Assembly (NCBI RefSeq): GCF_000372745.1 | Contig: NZ_KB889561.1 | Coordinates: forward strand, 293,288-357,287 | Reading direction: 5' to 3' | DNA length: 64,000 nucleotides | DNA from: Embleya scabrispora DSM 41855 | GTDB taxonomy: Bacteria > Actinomycetota > Actinomycetes > Streptomycetales > Streptomycetaceae | In this document: positions 51,256 through 60,771 of the stretch, in pieces | Position numbering within the stretch: the stretch's first letter is position 1 | How the letters are laid out: every line of letters begins with the position of its first letter | Notes under the pieces: generated by a model | Database searches by the model: none | What the model saw: the letters and a program-made list of their open reading frames with translations, nothing else | Told to the model about the DNA's origin: nothing | Made by a program: the position numbers and the translations under genes

Positions 51256-52546
51256 CGCGATACCCGCCGGCAAGACCGTGCACTGGATCGGCACCGGCCT
51301 GTCCTCCGGCAGCGGACTGCGGGTGCTGACCGACCGGACACCGCGCGTGCTGGTGTGGGGCCGTACCGAGGTCAAGGCCGAACAGTGCCTGGCTCGATTG
51401 GGCCTGACCGATCGAGCCGGCGCGCGCACGTACGATCCGGCGCGACTGGCCGAGGAACTGCACACCGGCGACATCGTCGTGTCGATGTTGCCCGCGACCG
51501 AGCACGTCGCGCTGCTGCGGTTGTGCGTCGAGCGCAACGCGCACTTCGCGTGCAGCAGTTACGTCTCCGAGGCGATCCTGGCCGAGGTGCCGGCCGCGAC
51601 CGAGGCCGGCCTGGCGGTGCTGACCGAGGCCGGTCTCGACCCGGGCATCGACCACCTGTTCGCCGACCTGCTGGTGGCCAGGGGCCGCGAGGTGGTCGGT
51701 GACGGTCCGGCCACGGTGGAGTTCACCTCCTACTGCGGTGGAGTCCCCGCAGTACCGAACGAGTTCCGTTACCGGTTCAGTTGGGCACCGCGCGGGGTGC
51801 TGGGCGCGCTGCTCGCCCCGGCCCGATACATCGACGAGGGAGCGCGGCGCACCGTCGCGCTGCCGTGGACGGCCACTCGCCCGCACGTGCTCAACGGCGA
51901 GACGTTCGAGGTCTACCCGAACCGCGACAGCGTCCCCTATCTCGCCCAGTACGCCCTGCCCGCCGCGTGGCAGGCGCGTGTGTTCGTCCGAGGCACCCTG
52001 CGTCTGGACGGCTGGCTGCGGGCGTGGCAGGACGTCTTCGGCACGCTGCGTACCGGCGACGGCGCCCGGATCGCCGCGCTCGCCGACGAACTCGCCGCCC
52101 GCCACCCGACCACGGATGCCGACCGCGACCGGGTGATCCTCGCCGTGGCACTCGACGTCGAGGGCGCGAACGGGCGTTCCTGGCGCGGCGAATACGTGCT
52201 CGACGCGACCGGCGAGCCGGCCGAGAGCGCGATGGCGCGCTGTGTGTCGCTGCCGCTGGCGTACGGAGTCTCCGAGATTCTCGACGGGCGGGCGCCCGCC
52301 GGTCTGCGCCGGGCCGCCGAGGGCGCCGACGAGGCCCGCCGCTGGCTGGCGTTCCTGAGCGCGAACGGCGTCGGCTACCGCTTCGCCGAGACGACGCGCT
52401 CCGCGCCGACGCAGGGGCGGGCGACGCATACCGAGGCGACACGGGACGAGCCGACGCACGCCGGGGGGACACGGGCGGGCGCGACGCAACAGCACACGGC
52501 AACGCACATCGATCAGGTGCCGACCCAGGAGGACAGCCAAGCATGA
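51248..52546 (+). CDS. Saccharopine dehydrogenase, semialdehyde/glutamate-forming (Lys9-like)
   Basis: 432 residues, start 8 bases inside the Lys1-like gene. N-terminal NAD(P) site VHWIGTGLSSGSGLRVL (Gly pattern GTGLSSG), IVVSMLPATEHVALLRLC, SSYVSEAI and the C-terminal domain with EAGLDPGIDHLFADLL and FTSYCGGVPAVPNEFRYRFS. These are hallmarks of NADP-linked saccharopine reductases that condense aminoadipate 6-semialdehyde with glutamate. The last 45 residues are a Thr/Ala/His-rich low-complexity tail from short GACGCA-type repeats. Confidence 0.87.
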   Translation: MSDAIPAGKTVHWIGTGLSSGSGLRVLTDRTPRVLVWGRTEVKAEQCLARLGLTDRAGARTYDPARLAEELHTGDIVVSMLPATEHVALLRLCVERNAHFACSSYVSEAILAEVPAATEAGLAVLTEAGLDPGIDHLFADLLVARGREVVGDGPATVEFTSYCGGVPAVPNEFRYRFSWAPRGVLGALLAPARYIDEGARRTVALPWTATRPHVLNGETFEVYPNRDSVPYLAQYALPAAWQARVFVRGTLRLDGWLRAWQDVFGTLRTGDGARIAALADELAARHPTTDADRDRVILAVALDVEGANGRSWRGEYVLDATGEPAESAMARCVSLPLAYGVSEILDGRAPAGLRRAAEGADEARRWLAFLSANGVGYRFAETTRSAPTQGRATHTEATRDEPTHAGGTRAGATQQHTATHIDQVPTQEDSQA

Positions 52547-53877
52547 CCGATCCCCGACTCGATGCGCGGATTCCCGACGGCCGGCCCGAGGCATTCATCC
52601 TGACCGGCTCCTTCCCGGTGATCCGTCGCAATCCGCTGTACCTGACCGAACTCTCCGGGCGCGGGCTGAAGATCCTGGTGATCACCGCGGAGTCCTACCG
52701 GGAGCAGGCGACGACGGCGATGGCAGACACCTCGAACCCCGCGTCACAGATCACCGAGATCGCCTACGTCACCGGCGACTTCACCGTCCAGGGTGCCTTC
52801 GTCGCGGGCGCGGTGGCACGCACGGCGGTCTGGCGCGAGCGGTACACCATCGTCGGCGCCTATGCCGTCGGCGACTATCTCGCCGAGCCGACCGGCCTGC
52901 TCGCCGACGGACTGGGCGTGCGCTCCCCCGGTCTACGGGCCAGCCGGGCCTGCCGCAGCAAGTACCTCCAGCGTTGGTACGCCCCCGACCTGAGCCCGGC
53001 CTCGCTGACCGTCCCGGCCGGTGAGCGGGAGAGCGCCGATCTGGCCGCGGTGCGTTTCCCCGCCGTGGTCAAGCCCGCCTCGCGCGCCTCCAGTTCCGGC
53101 GTCGAGACGGTCGAGGACGTGGCCGCGCTGCGCCGCGGGCTCGCCGCGTATCCCGACCACGAGGTCGTCCTGGTCGAGGAGAAGGTGATCGGCCCCGAGT
53201 TCTCCGTGGAGAGCCTGGTCCGGGAGGGCCGGGTGATCTTCGCGTCGGTGACCGACAAGGTCACCACCGACAGCCACGCCCACACCTTCGTGGAGATGGC
53301 ACACAGCGTGCCCAGTGCCCGCGAGGATCTGCGGGAGGGGCTGCTTGCCGCCAACCACCGACTGCTCGACGCCCTCGCGTTCGAGAACGGGATCACCCAC
53401 TCGGAGTGGCGGGTCGGCGGGGACGGTCGCCCACGCCTGATGGAGGTGGCCGCGCGTACCCCCGGAGACGGGCTGTTGACGCTCTATCAGCTGGCCACCG
53501 GGCGACCGCTGGAACCGGAGATCCTGCGCGTCGCGCTCGGCGAACCGGCCGACTACCCGCCGGCGCGCCGGTACACCCGGCAGGTCTACCTCGAACACCC
53601 GCCCGGGATCCTGGAGGACGTCGTCCTGGACTGGCCCGGTGTACGGCCCGAGTGGATCGGCGACAGCGGTGTCTGGCCGGACATCAAACCCGGCGCACCG
53701 GGCGACGAACCGACGTTGCGCGCGGTGCTCGTCCTCCTGGCGCGCGGCAGCTCGCTGGTGCCGCTCTCCAGCTCCGACGATCGCTCGGTCACCTTCTTCA
53801 TCGACGCGCCCACGCCCGACGCACTCGACGCCCTGGAGCGGCGGGTCCGCGGCGCCATCCGCATCGTCACCGGCTGA
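52543..53877 (+). CDS. ATP-grasp ligase
   Basis: 444 residues, ATGA overlap with the preceding gene. ATP-grasp fold: FPAVVKPASRASSSGVETV is the first ATP-binding strand and Gly/Ser-rich loop, VVLVEEKVIGPEFSVESLV the second, and WRVGGDGRPRLMEVAARTPG holds the magnesium-binding Glu. LAAxxAxxAxP-type helices follow. Enzymes of this sort join a carboxylate to an amine through an acyl phosphate. It could attach an amino acid to, or release, the hydrazine-derived acid as an amide. Confidence 0.87.
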   Translation: MTDPRLDARIPDGRPEAFILTGSFPVIRRNPLYLTELSGRGLKILVITAESYREQATTAMADTSNPASQITEIAYVTGDFTVQGAFVAGAVARTAVWRERYTIVGAYAVGDYLAEPTGLLADGLGVRSPGLRASRACRSKYLQRWYAPDLSPASLTVPAGERESADLAAVRFPAVVKPASRASSSGVETVEDVAALRRGLAAYPDHEVVLVEEKVIGPEFSVESLVREGRVIFASVTDKVTTDSHAHTFVEMAHSVPSAREDLREGLLAANHRLLDALAFENGITHSEWRVGGDGRPRLMEVAARTPGDGLLTLYQLATGRPLEPEILRVALGEPADYPPARRYTRQVYLEHPPGILEDVVLDWPGVRPEWIGDSGVWPDIKPGAPGDEPTLRAVLVLLARGSSLVPLSSSDDRSVTFFIDAPTPDALDALERRVRGAIRIVTG

Positions 53878-53882
53878 CGCCC

Positions 53883-55175
53883 ATGACCGACGTCGCCCAA
53901 GGAGAGACCCACGCACACGAACGGGCCGCCGTGGTGGCCACGTTCCGGCACGCTCCGCTCCCGGCGAAGACGCTTCTCGCCGGTGCGTTCGTGAACCGTC
54001 TCGGCGCGTTCCTGAACATCTTCCTGGTGCTCTTCCTGACCTCACAGGGCTATTCCGCCGGGCAGGCGGCGTTCGCGCTGGGCGTGTACGGCGGCGGCGC
54101 CATCGTGGGGGTGCTGCTGGGCGGAGCGCTGTCGATCCGGCTCGGGGCGCGCAACGCGAGCGTGCTGAGCATGGTGGGGGCGAGCGTGCCCTTGGCCGCC
54201 ATCCTCTACCTGCCCTCGTTCGGCCCGATCCTGGTCGCCGTGGCCCTGGTGAGCCTGGCCGGGCAGCTCTACCGGCCGGCGTCGGCGACGCTGCTGTCCG
54301 ATCTCACCCCGGCGAATCGCCAGGTGATGATCTTCGCGATGTACCGCTTCGGTCTGAACCTGGGCACCACCGTCGCACCGCTGTTCGGGTTCGCGCTCTA
54401 CAACCTGGCCGACAAGAGCTATGCCCTGGTGTTCTGGGTCGAGGCGCTGATCTCGCTCTTCTACGCGACCATCGCGTGGCTGACCCTGCCGGCACGGTCC
54501 GCCGACGGCGCGGCCAAGGGGGCCGAGCCCGCGAACGCGGACCCGGACGAGAAGGGCGCCGACGCGGACGGGAAGGTCGGGGCCGGGCGCGGCGGCTACC
54601 GGGCGATGCTGCGCGATCGGCGGTACACGCTCTACCTGGTGGCGATCTTCTTCTTCGGCGTCGTCTACGTGCAATACCTCTCCACACTGCCGCTGGACGT
54701 GCGGGACAGCGGCGTGGCGATCCTCTGGTACACGCTCGCGGTATCGCTGAACGGCTTCATCGTCATCTCCTTCGAGTTGCTGGTCACCAAGTACGCGCAG
54801 GCGTGGTCGCAGCGCTTGACGATCGCGTGGGCGCTCGTCCTGGTGGGCGTCGGCGTCGCCGTGTACGGGCTGCCGCTCGGCCCGGCCGTCATCCTGCTCG
54901 GCACGCTGATCTGGTCCGTCGGCGAGATCCTCGGCGGGCCGGCCACCACGGCCTACCCGGTGGTCGCCGGGCCCGCGCACCTCAAGGGCCACTACATCGG
55001 CGGCTTCCACTTCGCCTGGAGCCTGGGCGCGGCGGTCGGCCCGGTCGTCGGCGGATGGCTGTTCATCCGGCTCGGCCATCAGGTGTGGCCGGTGCTCACG
55101 GCCGGGTCGGTGTTGTCCATCGTGCTGGTGCTGCTGTCGGTGCGGGATCGACCGACGCCGGAGCCGAACCGGTGA
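53883..55175 (+). CDS. MFS exporter, last gene of the hydrazine cluster
   Basis: 430 residues, ATG five bases after the ligase stop. Twelve predicted membrane helices with the MFS loop LYRPASATLLSDLTPANRQV, a charged central loop of about 35 residues rich in Asp, Ala and Lys (DPDEKGADADGKVG), and SLGAAVGPVVGGWLFIRLGH near the end. The DHA1-like topology suits drug export, so product efflux and self-protection are likely. Confidence 0.88.
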   Translation: MTDVAQGETHAHERAAVVATFRHAPLPAKTLLAGAFVNRLGAFLNIFLVLFLTSQGYSAGQAAFALGVYGGGAIVGVLLGGALSIRLGARNASVLSMVGASVPLAAILYLPSFGPILVAVALVSLAGQLYRPASATLLSDLTPANRQVMIFAMYRFGLNLGTTVAPLFGFALYNLADKSYALVFWVEALISLFYATIAWLTLPARSADGAAKGAEPANADPDEKGADADGKVGAGRGGYRAMLRDRRYTLYLVAIFFFGVVYVQYLSTLPLDVRDSGVAILWYTLAVSLNGFIVISFELLVTKYAQAWSQRLTIAWALVLVGVGVAVYGLPLGPAVILLGTLIWSVGEILGGPATTAYPVVAGPAHLKGHYIGGFHFAWSLGAAVGPVVGGWLFIRLGHQVWPVLTAGSVLSIVLVLLSVRDRPTPEPNR

Positions 55176-55346
55176 TCCCGGGGCGACGTCGGCCGACCGC
55201 GCCGCGGTGTGTCGGCGGTCCGGATCCCGGACGGTGCCGGGATGCTCGCGGCCGCGGTCGGGTCCGTCGGGCGCCTACCATTTCCACGAAGCCCGGCCGG
55301 CTCCGACCGCGGCCGCGGCACCTCGTACACGTGGAGACACACACCG

Positions 55347-58208
55347 ATGCGGAACCGCTCAACGCCTGCGACGCGGCGTTTCGCGCGCGACTCCGCGCCC
55401 GCGCTGCGCCCGCATCAGCGCGATGCCCTCGCCGCGATCGTCCGTGAACTCGAGAACCCCGATCCCGACGCGGTCGCGAGCGGCCCGTACAGCGGGCGCC
55501 GCGCCACCGCCGTAATGGCCTGCGGTACCGGGAAGACCTGGGTCGCCGCGGGCGCCGCCGCCACGCTGGCCGGCCACGACCGCGTCCTGGTCCTGGTGCC
55601 CACGCTCGACCTGCTCGTGCAGACGGTGACCGCCTGGCAGCGGGCCGGACGCGTGGGCGGCAACCAGCTCGCGGTGTGCTCGCCGACCGGCGATCGCGCG
55701 CTGGCCGAGGCCGGCGTACGGACCACCACGAGCGCACCGCGACTCGCGCTGTGGGCGGACCGGGACGGCCCGCTCACCGTCTACGCCACCTACCAGTCCC
55801 TGGACACCATCCTGACCGCCCACCAGGGCCTCTACGGGCTGCGGTTGGCGCCTTGGCGACTGGTCTGTATCGACGAGGGGCACCGCACGAGCGGGTGGCT
55901 GGGCAAACGCTGGGCCGCCGTGCACGACGATCGACGGCTCCCGGCCCAGGCGCGGCTGTACCTCACCGCGACGCCACGCGTGTGGGAGCCGCCCGGCAAC
56001 AGCGCCTACAGCGAGGGCACCGGCGAGGGCGCGGACGCGCAGCCCTCCGTGCTGGTCGACGAGCAGGCGTGGGAGGACGCGGCGCCGGAGTCGCCGCGTG
56101 CGGGCGACGTCGACATCGAGGACCGGGTCGGGCACGGCGAAGACGACGACCGACCGCCGGTGCGGGTGCGCGGCGGCCGGCCCGTGCACTCGGCGCTGCC
56201 CGTGCACGCGGTGGCGTCGATGGACGACGAACGCATCTTCGGCAGCACCGTCCACCGTCTGGAGCTCGCGGCCGGCTGCCGGCTCGGGCTGCTCGCCAAA
56301 CCGCGGATCGTCGTGGTCGACGTGGCCGACCCGCACGTACACGACCTCGCCGCCGAGGCCGGCGTCGACCTCAACCGGGGCCCGGGCCGGCGCAGCCCGC
56401 GGGAGATCGAGGAATACCGGGCCGCACGACTGGCGGCCCTGCAGACCGCCGTGCTGCGCGTGGCCGCCGAGCAGGATCTGGCCACGGTGATCGCCTACCA
56501 CGCGCGGACCGTCGAGGCGGAGGCATGTGCGCAGACGCTGCCCGCGGTCGCGGCGCGGTTGCACGAGCGGGACCCGGAGCGTTTTCCGGCGGCGGTGTGG
56601 GCGGACTGGTTGTGCGGCGAGCACGAGGTCGGTCACCGGCGCCGGGTGTTGGCCGACTTCGCCGCGCACACCGATCGCGTCGAACGGGCCGGACTCTTCG
56701 AACTCGCCGACGCCGACCGAAAGACGACGACCCGGCGGGCGGTGCTCTCCAATGTGCGTGTGCTCGCCGAGGGCGTCGACCTGCGCGCCGACGCGGTCGC
56801 GTTCATGGACCCCAAGCTCAGCGTGATCGAAATCGTCCAGGCGATCGGCCGGGTCCTGCGCCAGGAACCGCACGAGGGTCGCCTGGCGACCATCATCGTG
56901 CCGGTCTTCCTGGCCGCCGGCGAGCAGCCCGACGACATGCTCGTCTCCGACTCGTACCACTTCCTGGTGCGCGTGCTGCACGCGTTGGCCGCGCACGACA
57001 GCCGCGTCCTGGACATGCTCGCCACGCCCGCGCCCAGCGGCAGCGCTGTTCGGCTCTCGCCCCCCGGCGCCGGGCCGGCCCGGGACGACGACACCGGCGA
57101 CGCCGAGTCCGAGCCGGCATCCGGTCACGCGGCGAGCGCGGACACCGGGGACCGCGACGACGGGGAGTACGTGGGCGAGGACGAGCGGGCGGCCGACAGG
57201 GATGCCGAGGAACGCTTCCTGGTGCGGTTCATGACCGAGCGCGATCCCGCCCTCCTCGCCGACTTCGTCAACCTGCGGGTGATCGACCCCGAGCGCCGCG
57301 ACTGGCGCCGCGGCTACCTGGCGGCCCGCCGCCGGCACGCCGTCCAGGGAGACCTGCGCGTGCCGCTGGAGGCCATCGACTACGACCCCGAGACCGGCAC
57401 CGGTTACCCGATCGGACAGTGGATCAGCGAACAGCGTCGGGCCTGGGCCGTGGGCGCGATCACGCTGCGCCGCATCAAGCTGCTCGAGGCGCTGGGCATG
57501 GTCTGGAACACCGACGACACCGCGTTCGAGGACGGACTCGCGATGTGCCGGGCGTACTTCGCCGTCCACGGCCACCTCGCCGCGCCCAAGACCGCCGCCG
57601 TCAACAACTATCCCGTCGGGCAATTCCTGGCCAACTGCCGCAGACCCCTGAGCTCCCGCAAGAACCCCGTCCGTTGGGCCGAACGCTGGGATCGGATCGC
57701 CGCGATCGACCCGGACTGGAACCCCGCCGGTCGTCCGGACCCGGCGCAGCGCTGGTCCCTGGAGTGGCAGCGCATGCTCGCGCTGGTGCGGCTGCACCTC
57801 GAAGCCGGCGGAAAGCCGGATGACCTCGTCCCGGGCCACACCATCGGCGGCGAGGACGTCGGCGCCTGGCTGCACCGGCAACTGCGCGGCGCGGGCACGC
57901 CGACCGAGGCGCAGCGGCGGGCCCTGCGTTCGGTGGGTGTGCCGGTGCCCGCCGAGCGTTCGGGCGAGCGGCCCCAACCGGCGCGGCCGGTGGACCGCTG
58001 GCGGCTCACCCTGACCGCGGCACGGGCGTTTCGGGCTCGTGAGGGGCACCTGCGGGTGCCGCGGGGGCACGTCGAGACGATCGAGATGGACGGCGCCGCG
58101 CATCCGGTCAGGCTCGGTGTCGCCTTGGCCAACGCCCGCCGGCGACGGGCCGGTTGGCCGGCCGACCGGATCGAGGCGCTGAGCGCACTCGACATGAGAT
58201 GGACATAG
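55347..58208 (+). CDS. Superfamily II helicase with helicase-associated domains
   Basis: 953 residues from the ATG at 55347, preceded by GTGGAGA. Motif I ATAVMACGTGKT, motif II IDEGH in place of DEAH, motif III YLTATPRVWEPP, and motif VI AIGRVLRQEP. An acidic insertion (about 560-620) follows the motor. The C-terminal 330 residues hold repeats of the helicase-associated domain (WRRGYLAARRRHAVQGDLRV, GYPIGQWISEQRRAW, YPVGQFLANCRR). Such proteins are common in Streptomyces and are often near accessory DNA; they may act on DNA in defence or plasmid functions. No partner gene is adjacent. Confidence 0.88.
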   Translation: MRNRSTPATRRFARDSAPALRPHQRDALAAIVRELENPDPDAVASGPYSGRRATAVMACGTGKTWVAAGAAATLAGHDRVLVLVPTLDLLVQTVTAWQRAGRVGGNQLAVCSPTGDRALAEAGVRTTTSAPRLALWADRDGPLTVYATYQSLDTILTAHQGLYGLRLAPWRLVCIDEGHRTSGWLGKRWAAVHDDRRLPAQARLYLTATPRVWEPPGNSAYSEGTGEGADAQPSVLVDEQAWEDAAPESPRAGDVDIEDRVGHGEDDDRPPVRVRGGRPVHSALPVHAVASMDDERIFGSTVHRLELAAGCRLGLLAKPRIVVVDVADPHVHDLAAEAGVDLNRGPGRRSPREIEEYRAARLAALQTAVLRVAAEQDLATVIAYHARTVEAEACAQTLPAVAARLHERDPERFPAAVWADWLCGEHEVGHRRRVLADFAAHTDRVERAGLFELADADRKTTTRRAVLSNVRVLAEGVDLRADAVAFMDPKLSVIEIVQAIGRVLRQEPHEGRLATIIVPVFLAAGEQPDDMLVSDSYHFLVRVLHALAAHDSRVLDMLATPAPSGSAVRLSPPGAGPARDDDTGDAESEPASGHAASADTGDRDDGEYVGEDERAADRDAEERFLVRFMTERDPALLADFVNLRVIDPERRDWRRGYLAARRRHAVQGDLRVPLEAIDYDPETGTGYPIGQWISEQRRAWAVGAITLRRIKLLEALGMVWNTDDTAFEDGLAMCRAYFAVHGHLAAPKTAAVNNYPVGQFLANCRRPLSSRKNPVRWAERWDRIAAIDPDWNPAGRPDPAQRWSLEWQRMLALVRLHLEAGGKPDDLVPGHTIGGEDVGAWLHRQLRGAGTPTEAQRRALRSVGVPVPAERSGERPQPARPVDRWRLTLTAARAFRAREGHLRVPRGHVETIEMDGAAHPVRLGVALANARRRRAGWPADRIEALSALDMRWT

Positions 58209-58256
58209 CGGTCGGCGCCGACGGCGCCCCGGCGGCGCCGTCCACGACCGCGCTCG

Positions 58257-59711
58257 TCACCCGGCGGGGGTCGCGCTGTCCCTGACCCGGCGCAACGCCC
58301 GTCCCATATGCAGGAATTCGGCCTGTTCGCCGGCACCGAGGAACACGTACGAGGCGTGTCGCCCGCCCTCGGGTTCGGCGGTGATGAGGGTTCGCGCGTC
58401 CAACGGCACGACCCGGCTGGTGGCGGCCTCGTCGCCGACCAGTTCGGCGATGGGCCCGATGGTTTGCGCGGTGAAGGTCAGGCCGTCCTCGGTCTCGGCG
58501 ATGTCGATCCGCATGGCCGGCGACGCATACCGGCCGACGACGTAGCCCACGTCGATCGACACCGGTTCGGCGGGTGGCGCGGGCAGGTCGGGGACCTCGA
58601 CGCCGCCCACGGTGCCCAGTAGTTCGCGGACCAGGTCGAAGGCGACGTACAGCGCGCCGCCGTTGGTCAGCAGCGCGACCGAGAACTCGCGCGAGGGCAC
58701 CACGCGCAACATCGCACCGTGGCCGATCGTGCCGCCGTCGTGGCCGATGACGGATGCGCCCGGCCAGTCGTACAGGTTCCAGCCCAGGCCCCACGACCTG
58801 CCGAGGCGGCCGTCCCCGATGATCTCGATCTGCGGTTCGCACATCGCTCGCGCGGACTCCTCCGACAGCAGGCGCGTGCCGTCCGGGAGCAGCCCGCGGC
58901 GGATGTGCGCGGCGGCGAACTCCAGCAGGTCCCGCGCGCTCGCGGCGAGCATGCTCCCGGAGGGTCCGCCGGCGCGGGACATGTGGTGGATGGGCGCCTT
59001 GACCGGCCCGTCGGGTCCGCCCAGGTGGCCGATGGCCGTGCGGTGCAGGATCGACTCGCCCGCGTCGTTGGCCACCTCGGTCAGACCCAGCGGCGTGATC
59101 ACGCGTTCACGCAGGGCCTTCTCCCAGGTGCCGCCGGTCAACACCTCGACGACGCGGCCGAGCAGGTCGAATCCGCTGTTGGAGTACGAGAACGTCTCGC
59201 CCGGCGGGAACAGCGGCTTGCCGGCGGTCGCCAGGCTCGCCTCCAGGCGCTCCAGGGCATCGTGTCCGGGGCCGTGGTCGTCGTACAGTTCGCCCTCGAA
59301 GCCGCCGGTGTGACACAGCAGGTGACGGATCGTCACCCGTGCCGCGGCGTCCTCGTCGACGAGTCGGAAGTCGGGGAGGTAGGTGCGGATCGGGGCGTCC
59401 AAGTCGATCAGCCCCTCGTCGACGAGTTGCATCACCAGGGTGGTGGTCCACACCTTGGTGATCGAGCCGATCTGGAACAGCGAGTCGGTCGTCGCGGGGT
59501 AGCCGGTCTCGATGTCGAGCACGCCGACCGCCGCGGTCACGGTTCGATCGCCCAGGCGGACCGCGATGCTCGCGCCGGGTATGCCCGCCTTCTCGGCCAG
59601 TTCGGCGAGCCGGTCCCGAAGGTATTCCGGCGTCGGCAGGGACGTCGCACTCGACAGATCCGGGCGACCGGACGACGGCGTGGCGGCCGGGGGCTGGGCG
59701 GATCGTGCCAT
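58257..59711 (-). CDS. Serine hydrolase, beta-lactamase/DD-peptidase family
   Basis: 484 residues from the ATG at 59711, which follows AGGAGGTG. Class C beta-lactamase fold: SxxK motif in QIGSITKVWTTT, YSN motif in FSYSNSGFDLLGR, and HDG in VIGHDGGTIGHG. The last about 110 residues form an extra beta-rich domain. It has no signal peptide, so it probably acts inside the cell on esters or D-peptides. A D-aminopeptidase gene is divergent to it, which could link both to D-amino-acid peptide breakdown. Confidence 0.88.
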   Translation of the reverse strand: MARSAQPPAATPSSGRPDLSSATSLPTPEYLRDRLAELAEKAGIPGASIAVRLGDRTVTAAVGVLDIETGYPATTDSLFQIGSITKVWTTTLVMQLVDEGLIDLDAPIRTYLPDFRLVDEDAAARVTIRHLLCHTGGFEGELYDDHGPGHDALERLEASLATAGKPLFPPGETFSYSNSGFDLLGRVVEVLTGGTWEKALRERVITPLGLTEVANDAGESILHRTAIGHLGGPDGPVKAPIHHMSRAGGPSGSMLAASARDLLEFAAAHIRRGLLPDGTRLLSEESARAMCEPQIEIIGDGRLGRSWGLGWNLYDWPGASVIGHDGGTIGHGAMLRVVPSREFSVALLTNGGALYVAFDLVRELLGTVGGVEVPDLPAPPAEPVSIDVGYVVGRYASPAMRIDIAETEDGLTFTAQTIGPIAELVGDEAATSRVVPLDARTLITAEPEGGRHASYVFLGAGEQAEFLHMGRALRRVRDSATPAG

Positions 59712-59925
59712 GGACGAGCACCTCCTGGATCGGCGGCGGGAGCGCCGCGGTGAGCGCTCACGGTAGGCAGCACCCGAGATGCCCGGCTCGTCGCCCGCGA
59801 CGAAGAACCGTCGGCGAACCTGTACGAATCGCCAACGCACGAACGGGGTGAAGTGCGTGATGCTCGGCGGGGCGTCGCGCACCCCGCGAACCGGCCGAGC
59901 AGGGCGCAACGAACGGGAGAACCCG

Positions 59926-60771
59926 ATGGACGTGTACATCTCGATCGACATGGAAGGCATCGCGGGTATCGCCACGATCGACCAGATCGTGCGTGGGGGC
60001 GGCGGCTACCGCAACGCGCAGGAGATGATGACCGGCGAGGCGAACGCGGCCATCGAGGGTGCGTTCGCGGCGGGCGCGGACAACGTGCTGATCAATGACA
60101 GCCACGGCACGATGGACAACCTGCTCGCGCGTGACCTGGACCCGCGGGCCCGGGTGATCCAGGGCAGCCCCAAGGCCCAGTGCATGGCGAGCGGCCTGGG
60201 CGAAAACCACGGGGTGGCGCTGTTCATCGGCTACCACGCGGCGGCCGGCGCACCGGGCGTGCTCGCGCACACCTTCTCGTCCGACTTCGGGGCGGTGCGG
60301 CTGAACAACCGGACCGTCACCGAGGCCGAGGTCAACGGACTGCTCGCGGCCCAACACGGCGTCCCGATCGGGCTGGTGACCGGCGACAACGAGGTCTGTG
60401 CGGCGACGGCCGCGGCGTTCCCGGGCGTGATCACGGTGCCGGTCAAGACCGCCGAGGGCGTGCACGCGGCGAACAGCGTGCACCCCTCCACGGCCCAGGA
60501 TCTGATCCGGGCCGGCGCGGCCGCGGCCGTGGAAAAGGCCGCGACCGTGGAGGCGTTGGAGCTGCCGGAGAAGTTCGTCTTCGAGGTCGGGTTCCAGATC
60601 CCGCTGGCCGCCGAGATCGCGGCGTCGACGCCGGGCGCCGAGCGGGTGGACCAGTTGACCGTGCGCTGCGAGGCGCCCGACCCGAACGGGGTGATCGACC
60701 TGGTCAACATCTGGGCCACCATCGCCGCGCACTCCGCCCGCTCCCGCCTGCCGATGCTGGCCGTTCGCTAG
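59926..60771 (+). CDS. M55-family D-aminopeptidase (DppA-like)
   Basis: 281 residues, ATG after CGGGAGAACCCG. Zinc-site motifs of DppA are present: YISIDMEGIAGI, INDSHGTMDNLL, and the ALFIGYHAAAGAPGVLAHT loop with NGLLAAQHGVPIGLVTGDNE. Homologues form ring decamers that remove D-amino acids from short peptides. The TAG stop lies in CTAG that also contains the stop of the convergent gene. Confidence 0.9.
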   Translation: MDVYISIDMEGIAGIATIDQIVRGGGGYRNAQEMMTGEANAAIEGAFAAGADNVLINDSHGTMDNLLARDLDPRARVIQGSPKAQCMASGLGENHGVALFIGYHAAAGAPGVLAHTFSSDFGAVRLNNRTVTEAEVNGLLAAQHGVPIGLVTGDNEVCAATAAAFPGVITVPVKTAEGVHAANSVHPSTAQDLIRAGAAAAVEKAATVEALELPEKFVFEVGFQIPLAAEIAASTPGAERVDQLTVRCEAPDPNGVIDLVNIWATIAAHSARSRLPMLAVR

